Positions 6,830-14,281 of a stretch of 15,247 nucleotides of DNA are shown in pieces. Location of the stretch: contig CALDGV010000210.1 of NCBI GenBank assembly GCA_937941745.1, positions 1-15,247 on the forward strand, read 5' to 3'. The notes under the pieces were generated by a model. The model was not told where the DNA came from, did not search any database, and worked only from the letters and a program-made list of their open reading frames with translations. The first letter of the stretch is position 1; each line of letters opens with the position of its first letter. The position numbers were made by a program, and so were the translations under genes. Origin of the DNA: an uncultured Prosthecobacter sp. Its GTDB lineage: Bacteria; Verrucomicrobiota; Verrucomicrobiia; Verrucomicrobiales; Verrucomicrobiaceae.

Positions 6830-9800
6830 ATGAAGAACCAACCCTTCCATCGAGCCTTCAGGCATCCTCTCGTCTCCACGCTGGTGCGGTCCGCCGCGCT
6901 TGCAGTCACCCTCACGGCTGGCGCGCTCTCAGCGGCGCCGGTGAACTATGAATCCCGCAGCATCACGACCCCGGTGCAGAACAATGGGGACCAGTGGAAT
7001 GCAGTCACCTTCACCCGGACCTTTGCCACGCCGCCAGTCGTGATCATGGGTCCGGCCACGCAGGCCAACACAGAGCCGTGCGTGGCAAGGGTACGCAACG
7101 TGACGACCACGGGCTTTGAATACCAGCTTGATGAATACGAGTACACCAATGGCTACCATCCAGCGGAGACGGTGCATTTTCTGGCGCTGACGGAAGGCAC
7201 GCATGTGCTGGGCACCCAGCGCTGGCAGGTCGGCCGGGTGACCGGAGTGAACCGTGCGGGCAGCAACGTCACGCTCACCGGCTTCAGTGCAGCCCCGGTC
7301 GTGCTGGCGCAGGTGGAGTCCACGGCCAATGCCTCGGGCATCACAGGCAAGGGAGTGAAGGCCATCAAGGCGCGAGTCTCCAGCGTGGGCACAACGAGCT
7401 TCAACGTGCGGCTTCAGACTCAGGAGGCCGACACCACGACCCTGACCAATGAGAATGTGGCCTACATCGCTGTCTCCACCGGACAGGGTTTCCTGGACGG
7501 CAAGGTGCTCAGCGCCGTGCGCACCACCGGGGGCGTAACGAACAGCTTTGCCACCGTCACCTTTCCCGCCTCGCGAACCAGCCCCGTGTTGATCGCACAG
7601 TCACAGTCGCTGAATGAAGCGGACACGGGCGAGCTGAAGTTCCAGACCTTGAGCGCCACCAGCGTGCAGCTCCGCTATCAGGAAGAGGCCTCCCTGGACA
7701 CCGAAACCACTCATGCAGCTGAAGACCTGGGGTATGTGGTGCTTGGTGACATGAATGGCGAGGCCACGGCCAAGGTCGAGGTGGGGGACCTGAACATCAC
7801 CCAGTCAAGCGCCACCACCTGGACCAAGGTGAACCTCGCAAGCACCTACACAACACCCGTCGTCGTCATGGGGCCTCTGAGCTACACCAACAGCACCGCG
7901 CTCACCGTTCGAGTTCGCAACGTGCTGGCCGCAGATGCCGCCAATGCAGGCAAGGGAAGCTTTGAATTCCAGGTGGACCGCTGGGACCACTTCAGCACCC
8001 AAAGCCACAATGTGCTGGAGCACCTGAGCTACATCGTCGTGGAATCCGGCACACATGCCGTAGGCGGCGTGGTCTGGCAGGCAGGTCGAGCCAGCGGTGT
8101 CACGCAGACGGCAGGCGCTCAGGCTCTTTCCAGCCTCTTTCCCGGTGCACCCGCGGTGTTCTCCCAGGTGGCCACCACCAACGATGCAGATGCCTGCCAG
8201 GCGCGTGTGAGCGGTGTGACCGCCACGAGCTTCAATGTCGAGTTGGATGAGTCTGAGATCGATGCGGATGCCCACGCGGCAGAAACCGTGCACTGGATCG
8301 CCATGAGCCAGGGCAGCAGCCATCTGTTCACCTCCGGCATGCGCTTCCAGGCGGGTCAGATCACCAACAGCGACAGCGCCTTCCGCAAGATCACCTTCAG
8401 CCGGATGCATGCAGACCCCTACATTTTCGCCTCCATGCAGACAAAGAACGATGCGGATCCGGCCACCCTGCGCTGGCAGTACCTGTTCGCCGACCGTGTG
8501 AACATCGTGGCCCAGGAGGACAATCATCCACTCCAGCCCGGAGAAGGCACAGTGAACAACACCCACAGCGCTGAAACCACGGCCTACCTTGTCATCCAGG
8601 GCGAGGTGGACACTGATGAAGATGGTGCCCCAGATGCCTGGGAGACCTCCGTGGGACTGAACCCCAGCAGCAGCGCCGATGGCAGCCTGGACCCCGATGG
8701 AGATGTGCTGACCAACCAGCAGGAATACCACAACCGGCTCAACTTCAGCACCTCCACCAGCCACACAGCCTTCAACGGCGGCACGGTGACGGTCGGAAAC
8801 GCTGTAACGAACGCCTATGAGGTGAACGACCGCAGCGCCACCACGCTGAGCAGCACCAATGCGCGCTATCGGATCTACCGGAACGGTGCCTTTGCCCCGC
8901 TGACGGTGAACTTTACCGTGGCCGGCACTGCCAGCACGGACACCAACCGTGCTCCGGCCAGCAGCAATGACTACAGTCTCTGGACGGCGAACACAGGCGG
9001 CACCCAGCTGACCACCTCCATCACCCTTCCCTCCGAAGCCCAGAGTGTGGATGTGTACGTGCGGCCCACCGTGGTGGCCGGTTCTGCGAACGGCGACAAC
9101 CTCTACGAGTATCCGGAAGGACTGCGCATCACCCTCGGCACGAATGGCAGCACCTACACACTGGGTGGCACCACCACCTCCGTGGTCATTCTGCACGACG
9201 CGCAGAACCTTCCGGCAAACGAGCGCCTCTTTGTGGGCAACTTCCTGGCCCAGGGCTCTGCAGCGACGAGTGCTTATGGTTATGCCACCATTATCCTGAA
9301 CGGCCAGAACAACGCCGCCCGCATCTCCACCACCTTCAACGGCCTGACGACGCCCCAGACGGACATTGACGGCAGCCATGTCCACTACGCCAACACCGGA
9401 AGCGGCAGCAGCGTGGCCCATGGAACCATCGTCTATGGCGATCCTGACGGCCTGCCCAACGGTCAGCTCATCGAATATCCCTGGACCATCGTGGACAGCG
9501 CCGGGGTGAAGGGGCAGCAGATTATCGACGCCTTCTACCGGGTCACCACGGGAGTGAACCTGTATGTCAACGTGCACACCGCCCGCTACGCCAGCGGTGA
9601 GATTCGTGCCGACCTGACGCTTCAATCGGGGTCTCCAGCCGCACCACCCGCACCGGCCACCCCGACGCTGGAGGACCTGGCCTCGGATGAGGAAGTGCGC
9701 CGTGAATGTGCCCGCTTTCTGACGCAGGCCACCTTTGGTCCCACGGAGGCAGAGATCACCGCCCTCTACAACACCATCGCCACACCCAAGACCACGGCGG

Positions 9801-11812
9801 CGAACCGCATTGCGGCCTTCTCCGCCTGGATCGACACCCAGCTTGGCTCCACCCGGGATCAGACCACCCTTTACGACTACCATTACGCCGCCGACCAGCA
9901 GGAATGGGCGCTCATCGGCGCGCAGCCGCTGCTCGACAGCAACAACGTCGCCGTCGGCTACCCACCGAACAATGCAGCCGACTGGACACGCTGGAGCAGC
10001 ACGGTGGGCAACCCTCCCATCCCCAGCGGTCGCAACAAGGAAAGCTATGACCCCGACAACAACAACCGCCGCCGCGCCTGGTGGATGGTGGTGAACCAAG
10101 CCCACGACCAACTGCGCCAGCGCATGGCCTACGCCCTGGAGCAGATCTTCGTGGTCTCTGACCGTGAAGGCACCGTGGGCAGCCGCGCCTATGGCCACAG
10201 CCGCTACTACGACATGCTGGCCGACTTCGCCGACGGCATCCGCCACATTCAGCCGCCAAACAGCAGTTACAGTTCGGCCAATGGCAGCGCCATCACGGTT
10301 CGCCATCTGCTGGAGGACATCTCGAAGCATCCCATCATGGGCAAATACCTCAGCCACCTGAAGAACCAGAAGGCCCAGTTTGACGTCAACGGGAACCAGA
10401 TCCTCTCCCCGGATGAAAACTACGCCCGCGAGATCATGCAGCTCTTCTCCATCGGCCTTCTGGAGCTTTGGGAGGACGGCACCCTGAAGCTGCAGAGCAA
10501 TGGGCAGCCCATCTCCACCTACGACAACGACGACATCAAGGAGCTTTCCAAGGTGTTCACCGGATACGGCTTTGCCTATGTGCAAAACAGCAGCGCCAAC
10601 AACTACGTGCCTGCGCTGGTCCAAAACAACTTCGCCAGCGGCAGCGAAGGCGCCGAGTACTTCCACCCAGGCTACGAAAATCCGATGAAGAACTTCGTCG
10701 ATTTCCATGATGAAGGCACCAAGACCTTTCTCAGCGCCAGCCTGCCAGCCTACACAGGCACACCCACGGACACAGCGGCACGAAACGCCTATGCGGAGGC
10801 TGAGCTGGACAGCACAATGGAAACGCTCTTCAACCATGAAAGCATCGCCCCCTTCCTGGCACGACGGCTCATCCAGCGGTTCACCACGAGCAATCCTGGC
10901 AGGGGCTACATCTACCGGGTCACCCAGGCCTTCAAGGACAGCAATGGGGCCGCCGCAGGCGGAGTGCGCGGCAGCCTGGCAGCCGTGACAAAGGCCATCC
11001 TGCTTGACTATGAGGCCCGCACGATGACGAACGTCAACCCGCAGACCATCAACGGCAACACCAGCGTCAACGTCAGCTACGGCAAGGTGAAGGAGCCTCT
11101 GCTGCGCTACACCCAGGTGCTGCGCGCCTTTGGCGGACGCTCCCAGCTCAACGTGGCGGACCTCAGCAGCAGCTATGGCTATGCCTCCACACAGCTCGAC
11201 AATCTGGGCTCCAGCCCGAAACGCCTGCGCTATGCGAACACAAACACCGACCTGGGACAGACACCGAACAACATGCCCAGCGTGTTCAACTGGTATCTTC
11301 CCGACTACACGCCCGGAGGACGTGTGGCTGAGGCGGGCCTTGTGGCCCCCGAGCTCCAGATCCTCACCGAAAACCAGGTCGTCAGGAATGTAAACTACCA
11401 CCGCACCATTGACTACTCCTCGATCGTTGACAGCGCAGCAGCCCTGCCGGCCGGCCAGGGTGTCTCCAACCTCATCGGAGACACCACCAGCGCCCTCGAC
11501 AACGTCTTCATCGACCTCGCCACGCTGACCACTGACTACATCGCGGCGCGTGAAGCCGGCGGCGCGACGGAAACCAGTGCGGCAACCTATCTGGTGGACC
11601 GCCTCGACGCCCTGCTCTGCTCTGGTTCGCTGAAGGCAAAGTACGGCGCAGCCTACACCAGCAGCGCCACAGACCCGCGCAGCATCATGATCAACCAACT
11701 GGCCACGATCGCCGTGGACGCTCCGCCTGTCTCCAAGGGCAACGGCGGTGCCCGCGTGCGTGCTGCGCTCTACCTCATCACCGCATCTCCAGAGTTCATC
11801 GTGCAGAAGTAA
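6830..11812 (+). CDS. Giant exported DUF1800 protein with H-type-lectin-like repeats, Calx-beta-like and CHRD domains
   Basis: The product has 1660 residues. The frame opens at a TTG (6812), but the ATG at 6830 directly precedes a signal peptide (MKNQPFHRAFRHPLVSTLVR, then a hydrophobic core ending GALSAA at about 36). Domains in order: six lectin-like repeats (about 40-592); a Ca-binding linker with DTDEDGAPDAWE and DPDGD (592-633), like thrombospondin type-3 repeats; a Calx-beta-like region (about 645-790); a CHRD domain (about 795-933, with SHVHYAN and VHTARYASGEIRADL); a Pro/Ala linker (935-947); and DUF1800 (about 948-1660). DUF1800 signs include ARFLTQATFGPT, RQRMAYALEQIFVVS, DENYAREIMQLFSIGLLEL, KVFTGYGF and FNWYLPDYTPGG. 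It sits 40 bases before the DUF1501 gene, its usual partner. The biochemical role of DUF1800 is not established. The domains point to a cell-surface or extracellular glycan-binding protein. Confidence 0.92.
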   Translation: MKNQPFHRAFRHPLVSTLVRSAALAVTLTAGALSAAPVNYESRSITTPVQNNGDQWNAVTFTRTFATPPVVIMGPATQANTEPCVARVRNVTTTGFEYQLDEYEYTNGYHPAETVHFLALTEGTHVLGTQRWQVGRVTGVNRAGSNVTLTGFSAAPVVLAQVESTANASGITGKGVKAIKARVSSVGTTSFNVRLQTQEADTTTLTNENVAYIAVSTGQGFLDGKVLSAVRTTGGVTNSFATVTFPASRTSPVLIAQSQSLNEADTGELKFQTLSATSVQLRYQEEASLDTETTHAAEDLGYVVLGDMNGEATAKVEVGDLNITQSSATTWTKVNLASTYTTPVVVMGPLSYTNSTALTVRVRNVLAADAANAGKGSFEFQVDRWDHFSTQSHNVLEHLSYIVVESGTHAVGGVVWQAGRASGVTQTAGAQALSSLFPGAPAVFSQVATTNDADACQARVSGVTATSFNVELDESEIDADAHAAETVHWIAMSQGSSHLFTSGMRFQAGQITNSDSAFRKITFSRMHADPYIFASMQTKNDADPATLRWQYLFADRVNIVAQEDNHPLQPGEGTVNNTHSAETTAYLVIQGEVDTDEDGAPDAWETSVGLNPSSSADGSLDPDGDVLTNQQEYHNRLNFSTSTSHTAFNGGTVTVGNAVTNAYEVNDRSATTLSSTNARYRIYRNGAFAPLTVNFTVAGTASTDTNRAPASSNDYSLWTANTGGTQLTTSITLPSEAQSVDVYVRPTVVAGSANGDNLYEYPEGLRITLGTNGSTYTLGGTTTSVVILHDAQNLPANERLFVGNFLAQGSAATSAYGYATIILNGQNNAARISTTFNGLTTPQTDIDGSHVHYANTGSGSSVAHGTIVYGDPDGLPNGQLIEYPWTIVDSAGVKGQQIIDAFYRVTTGVNLYVNVHTARYASGEIRADLTLQSGSPAAPPAPATPTLEDLASDEEVRRECARFLTQATFGPTEAEITALYNTIATPKTTAANRIAAFSAWIDTQLGSTRDQTTLYDYHYAADQQEWALIGAQPLLDSNNVAVGYPPNNAADWTRWSSTVGNPPIPSGRNKESYDPDNNNRRRAWWMVVNQAHDQLRQRMAYALEQIFVVSDREGTVGSRAYGHSRYYDMLADFADGIRHIQPPNSSYSSANGSAITVRHLLEDISKHPIMGKYLSHLKNQKAQFDVNGNQILSPDENYAREIMQLFSIGLLELWEDGTLKLQSNGQPISTYDNDDIKELSKVFTGYGFAYVQNSSANNYVPALVQNNFASGSEGAEYFHPGYENPMKNFVDFHDEGTKTFLSASLPAYTGTPTDTAARNAYAEAELDSTMETLFNHESIAPFLARRLIQRFTTSNPGRGYIYRVTQAFKDSNGAAAGGVRGSLAAVTKAILLDYEARTMTNVNPQTINGNTSVNVSYGKVKEPLLRYTQVLRAFGGRSQLNVADLSSSYGYASTQLDNLGSSPKRLRYANTNTDLGQTPNNMPSVFNWYLPDYTPGGRVAEAGLVAPELQILTENQVVRNVNYHRTIDYSSIVDSAAALPAGQGVSNLIGDTTSALDNVFIDLATLTTDYIAAREAGGATETSAATYLVDRLDALLCSGSLKAKYGAAYTSSATDPRSIMINQLATIAVDAPPVSKGNGGARVRAALYLITASPEFIVQK
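6947..8605 (+). repeat. Six H-type-lectin-like repeats arranged as a duplicated three-repeat cassette
   Basis: Six units of about 90 residues lie at protein positions of roughly 40-128, 129-222, 223-312, 313-410, 411-502 and 503-592. Each has a central 'P-V/A-V' strand (TPPVVIM, AAPVVLA, TSPVLIA, TTPVVVM, GAPAVFS, ADPYIFA). Each ends with E-x3-aromatic-hydrophobic, usually preceded by His: H110/E113, H295/E298, H393/E397, H482/E485, H579/E582, while unit 2 has L205/E208. Units 1 and 4 share MGP...VRVRNV. Units 2 and 5 share ARVSxVxxTSFNVxL. Units 3 and 6 share NxADxxxL, then QE(E/D). The array is therefore A-B-C-A'-B'-C', with the second cassette starting near base 7766. The H-type lectin (PF09458-like) assignment comes from pattern recognition, not a profile search. 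Confidence 0.7.
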
Positions 11813-11842
11813 GCCACCGCCAGGAACTGAAACCACTCAACC

Positions 11843-11847
11843 AAGGA
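11843..11847 (+). promoter_or_regulatory. Shine-Dalgarno site of the DUF1501 gene
   Basis: AAGGA lies 5 bases before the ATG at 11853. It decides the start: the frame is open from 11748 inside the DUF1800 gene, but only the ATG at 11853 has this site and is followed by the Tat signal. It is the only clear Shine-Dalgarno sequence found before any gene in the window. Confidence 0.75.
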
Positions 11848-11852
11848 TCATT

Positions 11853-13466
11853 ATGAAAACCAAAAAGCATCAGGATCACTTTGATACCCGGCGGAACTTC
11901 ATCTGCCGCAGCGCCTGTGCCAGCCTCGGCGTCACCGGCATGGTCAACACGCTCGCCCACCTCAGGCTGGTACAGAGCGCCATGGCCCAGGCCGCGCCCA
12001 CGGACTACAAGGCCATCGTCTGCCTCTTCCTCTATGGAGGCAACGACGCAAACAACATGCTCATTCCCACGGAGGCTGGCAGCGTGGCGCGCACGAACTA
12101 TGAGAGTGCGCGTCCCGTCGGGCATCCCATCCACATCTCCACCGCCAGCGCCCTGCCTCTCACGGCACCAGCGGGAGGCTTCGGGCAGTCCGTCTCCAAC
12201 GCCTTCGGCCTGCATCCGGCAATGACGAACGTGCAGGGCCTGTTCAACAGTGGCGACCTCGCCTTCGTTGCCAACGTGGGAACGCTGGTGCAGCCGATCA
12301 GCCGCAGCCAGTACATCGCCGTGCCACGCACGGTGCCCGTGCCTCCTCAGCTCTTCTCCCACAGCGACCAGCAGCTGCAATGGCAGAGCAGCCTGCCAGA
12401 CCGGCCCTTCCAGACCGGCTGGGGCGGAAGGGCGGCCGACCTGCTGAACAACCTCGTCAATCCGGCCAGCGCCGTCTCGATGAACATCTCCATCGCCGGC
12501 CAGAACAGCTTCCAGGTGGGCCAGAACGTCATTCAGTATTCAGTCAGCACCACCGGTGTGGCAGGACTGAGCGGCTACAACAGCGGCAGCAACACTTATG
12601 GCAATGCCGCCAACTACTCCACGACACCGCCGACCTACAGCGCCAACGATCCCGGCAGGACGCTGAAGGCGCTCGACACCATCACCAAGCTCACCCGGAT
12701 GCAGCTCGGCGAGGCGGAGAGCCACTACCAGCATCATCTGGAGGAAGGCTACAACGACGTGATGAAGCGCGCCCGAGACAATGAGGCCATCGTGGGCACC
12801 GCCCTCGGCGGCAGCACCACAGCCATCGACACGGCCTTCACAAACGCCTTTGGCGCAGGGGTGACCCTGCCAGATGTGGCAAATCAGCTCAAGATGGTGG
12901 CCCGGCTCATCCAGGGCCGCACGAGCCTTGGAAACAACCGGCAGATCTTTTTTGTCAGCATGGGCGGCTTTGACACGCATCAGAACCAGCCCACCGACCA
13001 CAACAACCTGATGGGTCAGCTCGACAAGAGCCTCAAAGGCTTCAAAGACGCCATTGAGGCTGTGGATCCAGCGCTCTGGAATGACACCCTGCTCTTCACC
13101 AACTCCGATTTTGCCCGCACGCTTCAGCCGAACGGCAGCGAGACCGGATCTGGCACGGACCATGGCTGGGGCGGACACCAGATCGTCATGGGAGGCCCCG
13201 TGATTGGACAGCGCATCTACGGCACCTTCCCCGACCTCGCCCGTGCCGCCAGTCAGGATGTGGACAGCAACCGTGGACGCTGGATCCCCACACTCGCCGT
13301 GGATCAGTATGCCAGCGTCGTGGCCAAGTGGTTCATGAGTGACTCCGGCGGCTATGTCTCCGGGCTTACCAGCAGTGATGTGAGCACGATCTTCCCGAAC
13401 CTGGGCAGGTTCCAGAGCGTGGGCAGCATCCCATCAAACCTCGGCTTCGTGGATTTCGCCGTCTGA
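11853..13466 (+). CDS. Tat-exported DUF1501 protein (alkaline-phosphatase-like fold family)
   Basis: The product has 537 residues. The N-terminus contains the twin-arginine motif TRRNFIC (12-18), then a mildly hydrophobic stretch ending QSAMAQA (41-47), so export in folded form is likely. DUF1501 hallmarks are VCLFLYGGNDANNMLIP (56-72), LFSHSDQQLQWQ (167-178), VSMGGFDTHQNQ (368-379) and TNSDFARTLQPNGS followed by GTDHGWGGHQIVMGG (416-448). The family is related to sulfatases and alkaline phosphatases; D65, D374, H376, D436 and H437 are candidate metal-site residues by position, not proven. The gene follows the DUF1800 gene by 40 bases, the usual pairing, with a strong hairpin after its stop. 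The enzymatic activity of the family is not established. Confidence 0.92.
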   Translation: MKTKKHQDHFDTRRNFICRSACASLGVTGMVNTLAHLRLVQSAMAQAAPTDYKAIVCLFLYGGNDANNMLIPTEAGSVARTNYESARPVGHPIHISTASALPLTAPAGGFGQSVSNAFGLHPAMTNVQGLFNSGDLAFVANVGTLVQPISRSQYIAVPRTVPVPPQLFSHSDQQLQWQSSLPDRPFQTGWGGRAADLLNNLVNPASAVSMNISIAGQNSFQVGQNVIQYSVSTTGVAGLSGYNSGSNTYGNAANYSTTPPTYSANDPGRTLKALDTITKLTRMQLGEAESHYQHHLEEGYNDVMKRARDNEAIVGTALGGSTTAIDTAFTNAFGAGVTLPDVANQLKMVARLIQGRTSLGNNRQIFFVSMGGFDTHQNQPTDHNNLMGQLDKSLKGFKDAIEAVDPALWNDTLLFTNSDFARTLQPNGSETGSGTDHGWGGHQIVMGGPVIGQRIYGTFPDLARAASQDVDSNRGRWIPTLAVDQYASVVAKWFMSDSGGYVSGLTSSDVSTIFPNLGRFQSVGSIPSNLGFVDFAV

Positions 13467-13477
13467 ACATGATGCGA

Positions 13478-13506
13478 GCGGCCTGTGAATGCCCTTCACA
13501 GGCCGC
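13478..13506 (+). terminator. Strong hairpin after the DUF1501 gene, terminator-like
   Basis: GCGGCCTGTGAA (13478-13489) and TTCACAGGCCGC (13495-13506) form a perfect 12-base-pair GC-rich stem with a 5-base TGCCC loop, starting 12 bases after the DUF1501 stop. No run of T follows, only a pyrimidine-rich CCTCTGTCTCTG, so it is not a textbook intrinsic terminator. It may partly terminate transcription, protect the upstream mRNA 3' end, or reduce expression of the next gene, whose ATG lies 18 bases later. It also argues that translation of the next gene starts at 13525 and not at the ATG inside the hairpin (13489). Confidence 0.6.
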
Positions 13507-13524
13507 AGCCAACCTCTGTCTCTG

Positions 13525-14172
13525 ATGAAAAAGGCTCTTTGCTGTTCTGCTGTGATCCTGGCTGCCCTCGCCACCTCCTGGTGGCTGGCAGGAGAAGCAG
13601 CTCCTGAAGAAACCTTCACCACCGCAGGGGAGCTGCTGATGCGCCGCAAGGGTCCGCAGGATCCCGCCTTCTGCGCTCCTCCCGCAGTGCCCAAGCCGCC
13701 GCCACCTGTGGACAGCCCTTTTGGCGTGCATCTTTTCGCTAGCACCCCTCTGGGCATCGTGCACCCGGTGCGCGGAGTCATCGAAACCGTGGATCAACTG
13801 GGGCTTCCCGAATCTCCCGCAAGCACGGAAGCCCCAAAGGATCGAAACGAAACGGCTTATGATGACGTGCAGAGCGTGCACGGGCTGCTCGAAGAATTCC
13901 GACGTGTCTTTGGCGCCATGCCCGTGGGAGAGCTCAACGATGAAATCGTAAGGCGGCTGCAGGGGGAGAATCCCCGCGGACTCGCCGTGCTGCCGAAGAC
14001 CCATCCTGCCATCAATGCTCAGGGTGAATTGATGGACCGATGGGGCACACCGTATCGCTTTCATCCCGAAAGCAGCTGGGAGATGAACGTCCGCTCCGCA
14101 GGTCCTGACCGCCGGATGTGGACCGCAGACGACATTGTGAATCAAGCCGACAGCCAGGTGGTGCTGAAATAA
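13525..14172 (+). CDS. Exported protein with GspG-like pseudopilin C-terminal domain
   Basis: The product has 215 residues. The ATG at 13525 starts MKKALCCSAVILAALATSWWLAGEAA, a signal peptide or N-terminal anchor, and avoids starting inside the upstream hairpin. A Pro-rich segment (51-64) leads to a C-terminal region of type II secretion pseudopilin character. VHGLLEEFRRVFGAMPVG (118-135) resembles the start of the GspG globular domain, and LNDEIVRRLQGENPRGLAVL (137-156) follows. DRWGTPYRF (171-179) then SAGPD and TADDIV (191-205) match the GspG 'DxWGxPY...SxGPDxxxxTxDDI' signature. There is no prepilin peptidase site (Gly-Phe-Thr-Leu-Ile-Glu type), so it is probably not assembled into a pilus; it is either a derived soluble relative or an anchored one. 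It sits directly downstream of the DUF1501 gene. Function unknown. Confidence 0.75.
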   Translation: MKKALCCSAVILAALATSWWLAGEAAPEETFTTAGELLMRRKGPQDPAFCAPPAVPKPPPPVDSPFGVHLFASTPLGIVHPVRGVIETVDQLGLPESPASTEAPKDRNETAYDDVQSVHGLLEEFRRVFGAMPVGELNDEIVRRLQGENPRGLAVLPKTHPAINAQGELMDRWGTPYRFHPESSWEMNVRSAGPDRRMWTADDIVNQADSQVVLK

Positions 14173-14194
14173 ATCACCCCACATAGGTCTGGCA

Positions 14195-14250
14195 GGCCAG
14201 GGAAGGTCAAATGCCTGGCCACGGCGAGGATTGAACGTCCTTGCCGGTGG
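14195..14250 (+). terminator. Two adjacent hairpins between the pseudopilin-like and glycoamylase-like genes
   Basis: GGCCAGG (14195-14201) pairs with CCTGGCC (14214-14220) across a 12-base loop. Overlapping its 3' arm by two bases, CCACGGCGAGGA (14219-14230) pairs with TCCTTGCCGGTGG (14238-14250) with one bulged G and one G-T pair. The second stem is long and GC-rich, but no T-run follows. The 109-base gap (14173-14281) holds no other feature. A terminator for the upstream gene or a leader element for the downstream gene are both possible; the mutually exclusive overlap of the arms is noted as an observation only. Confidence 0.4.
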
Positions 14251-14281
14251 GAGCGTATGGTTTCATAAGCTTCCCTTCCCC

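Noticed and set aside
5449..6865. Two minus-strand open frames (5449-6237 and 6083-6865) opposite the two-component genes
   Set aside because: The plus strand encodes the kinase H-, N- and G-boxes and the receiver/HTH; the antisense translations have no motif.
7805..11836. Antisense open frame of 1343 codons opposite the DUF1800 gene
   Set aside because: Its translation is a Gly/Val/Ala/His-rich low-complexity string with no domain or signal, while the plus strand carries recognisable domains throughout. A GC-rich gene with strong codon bias leaves the antisense frame open by chance.
11748..11852. Upstream extension of the DUF1501 frame inside the DUF1800 gene
   Set aside because: The translation is unlike the family, and the Shine-Dalgarno site and Tat signal fix the start at 11853.
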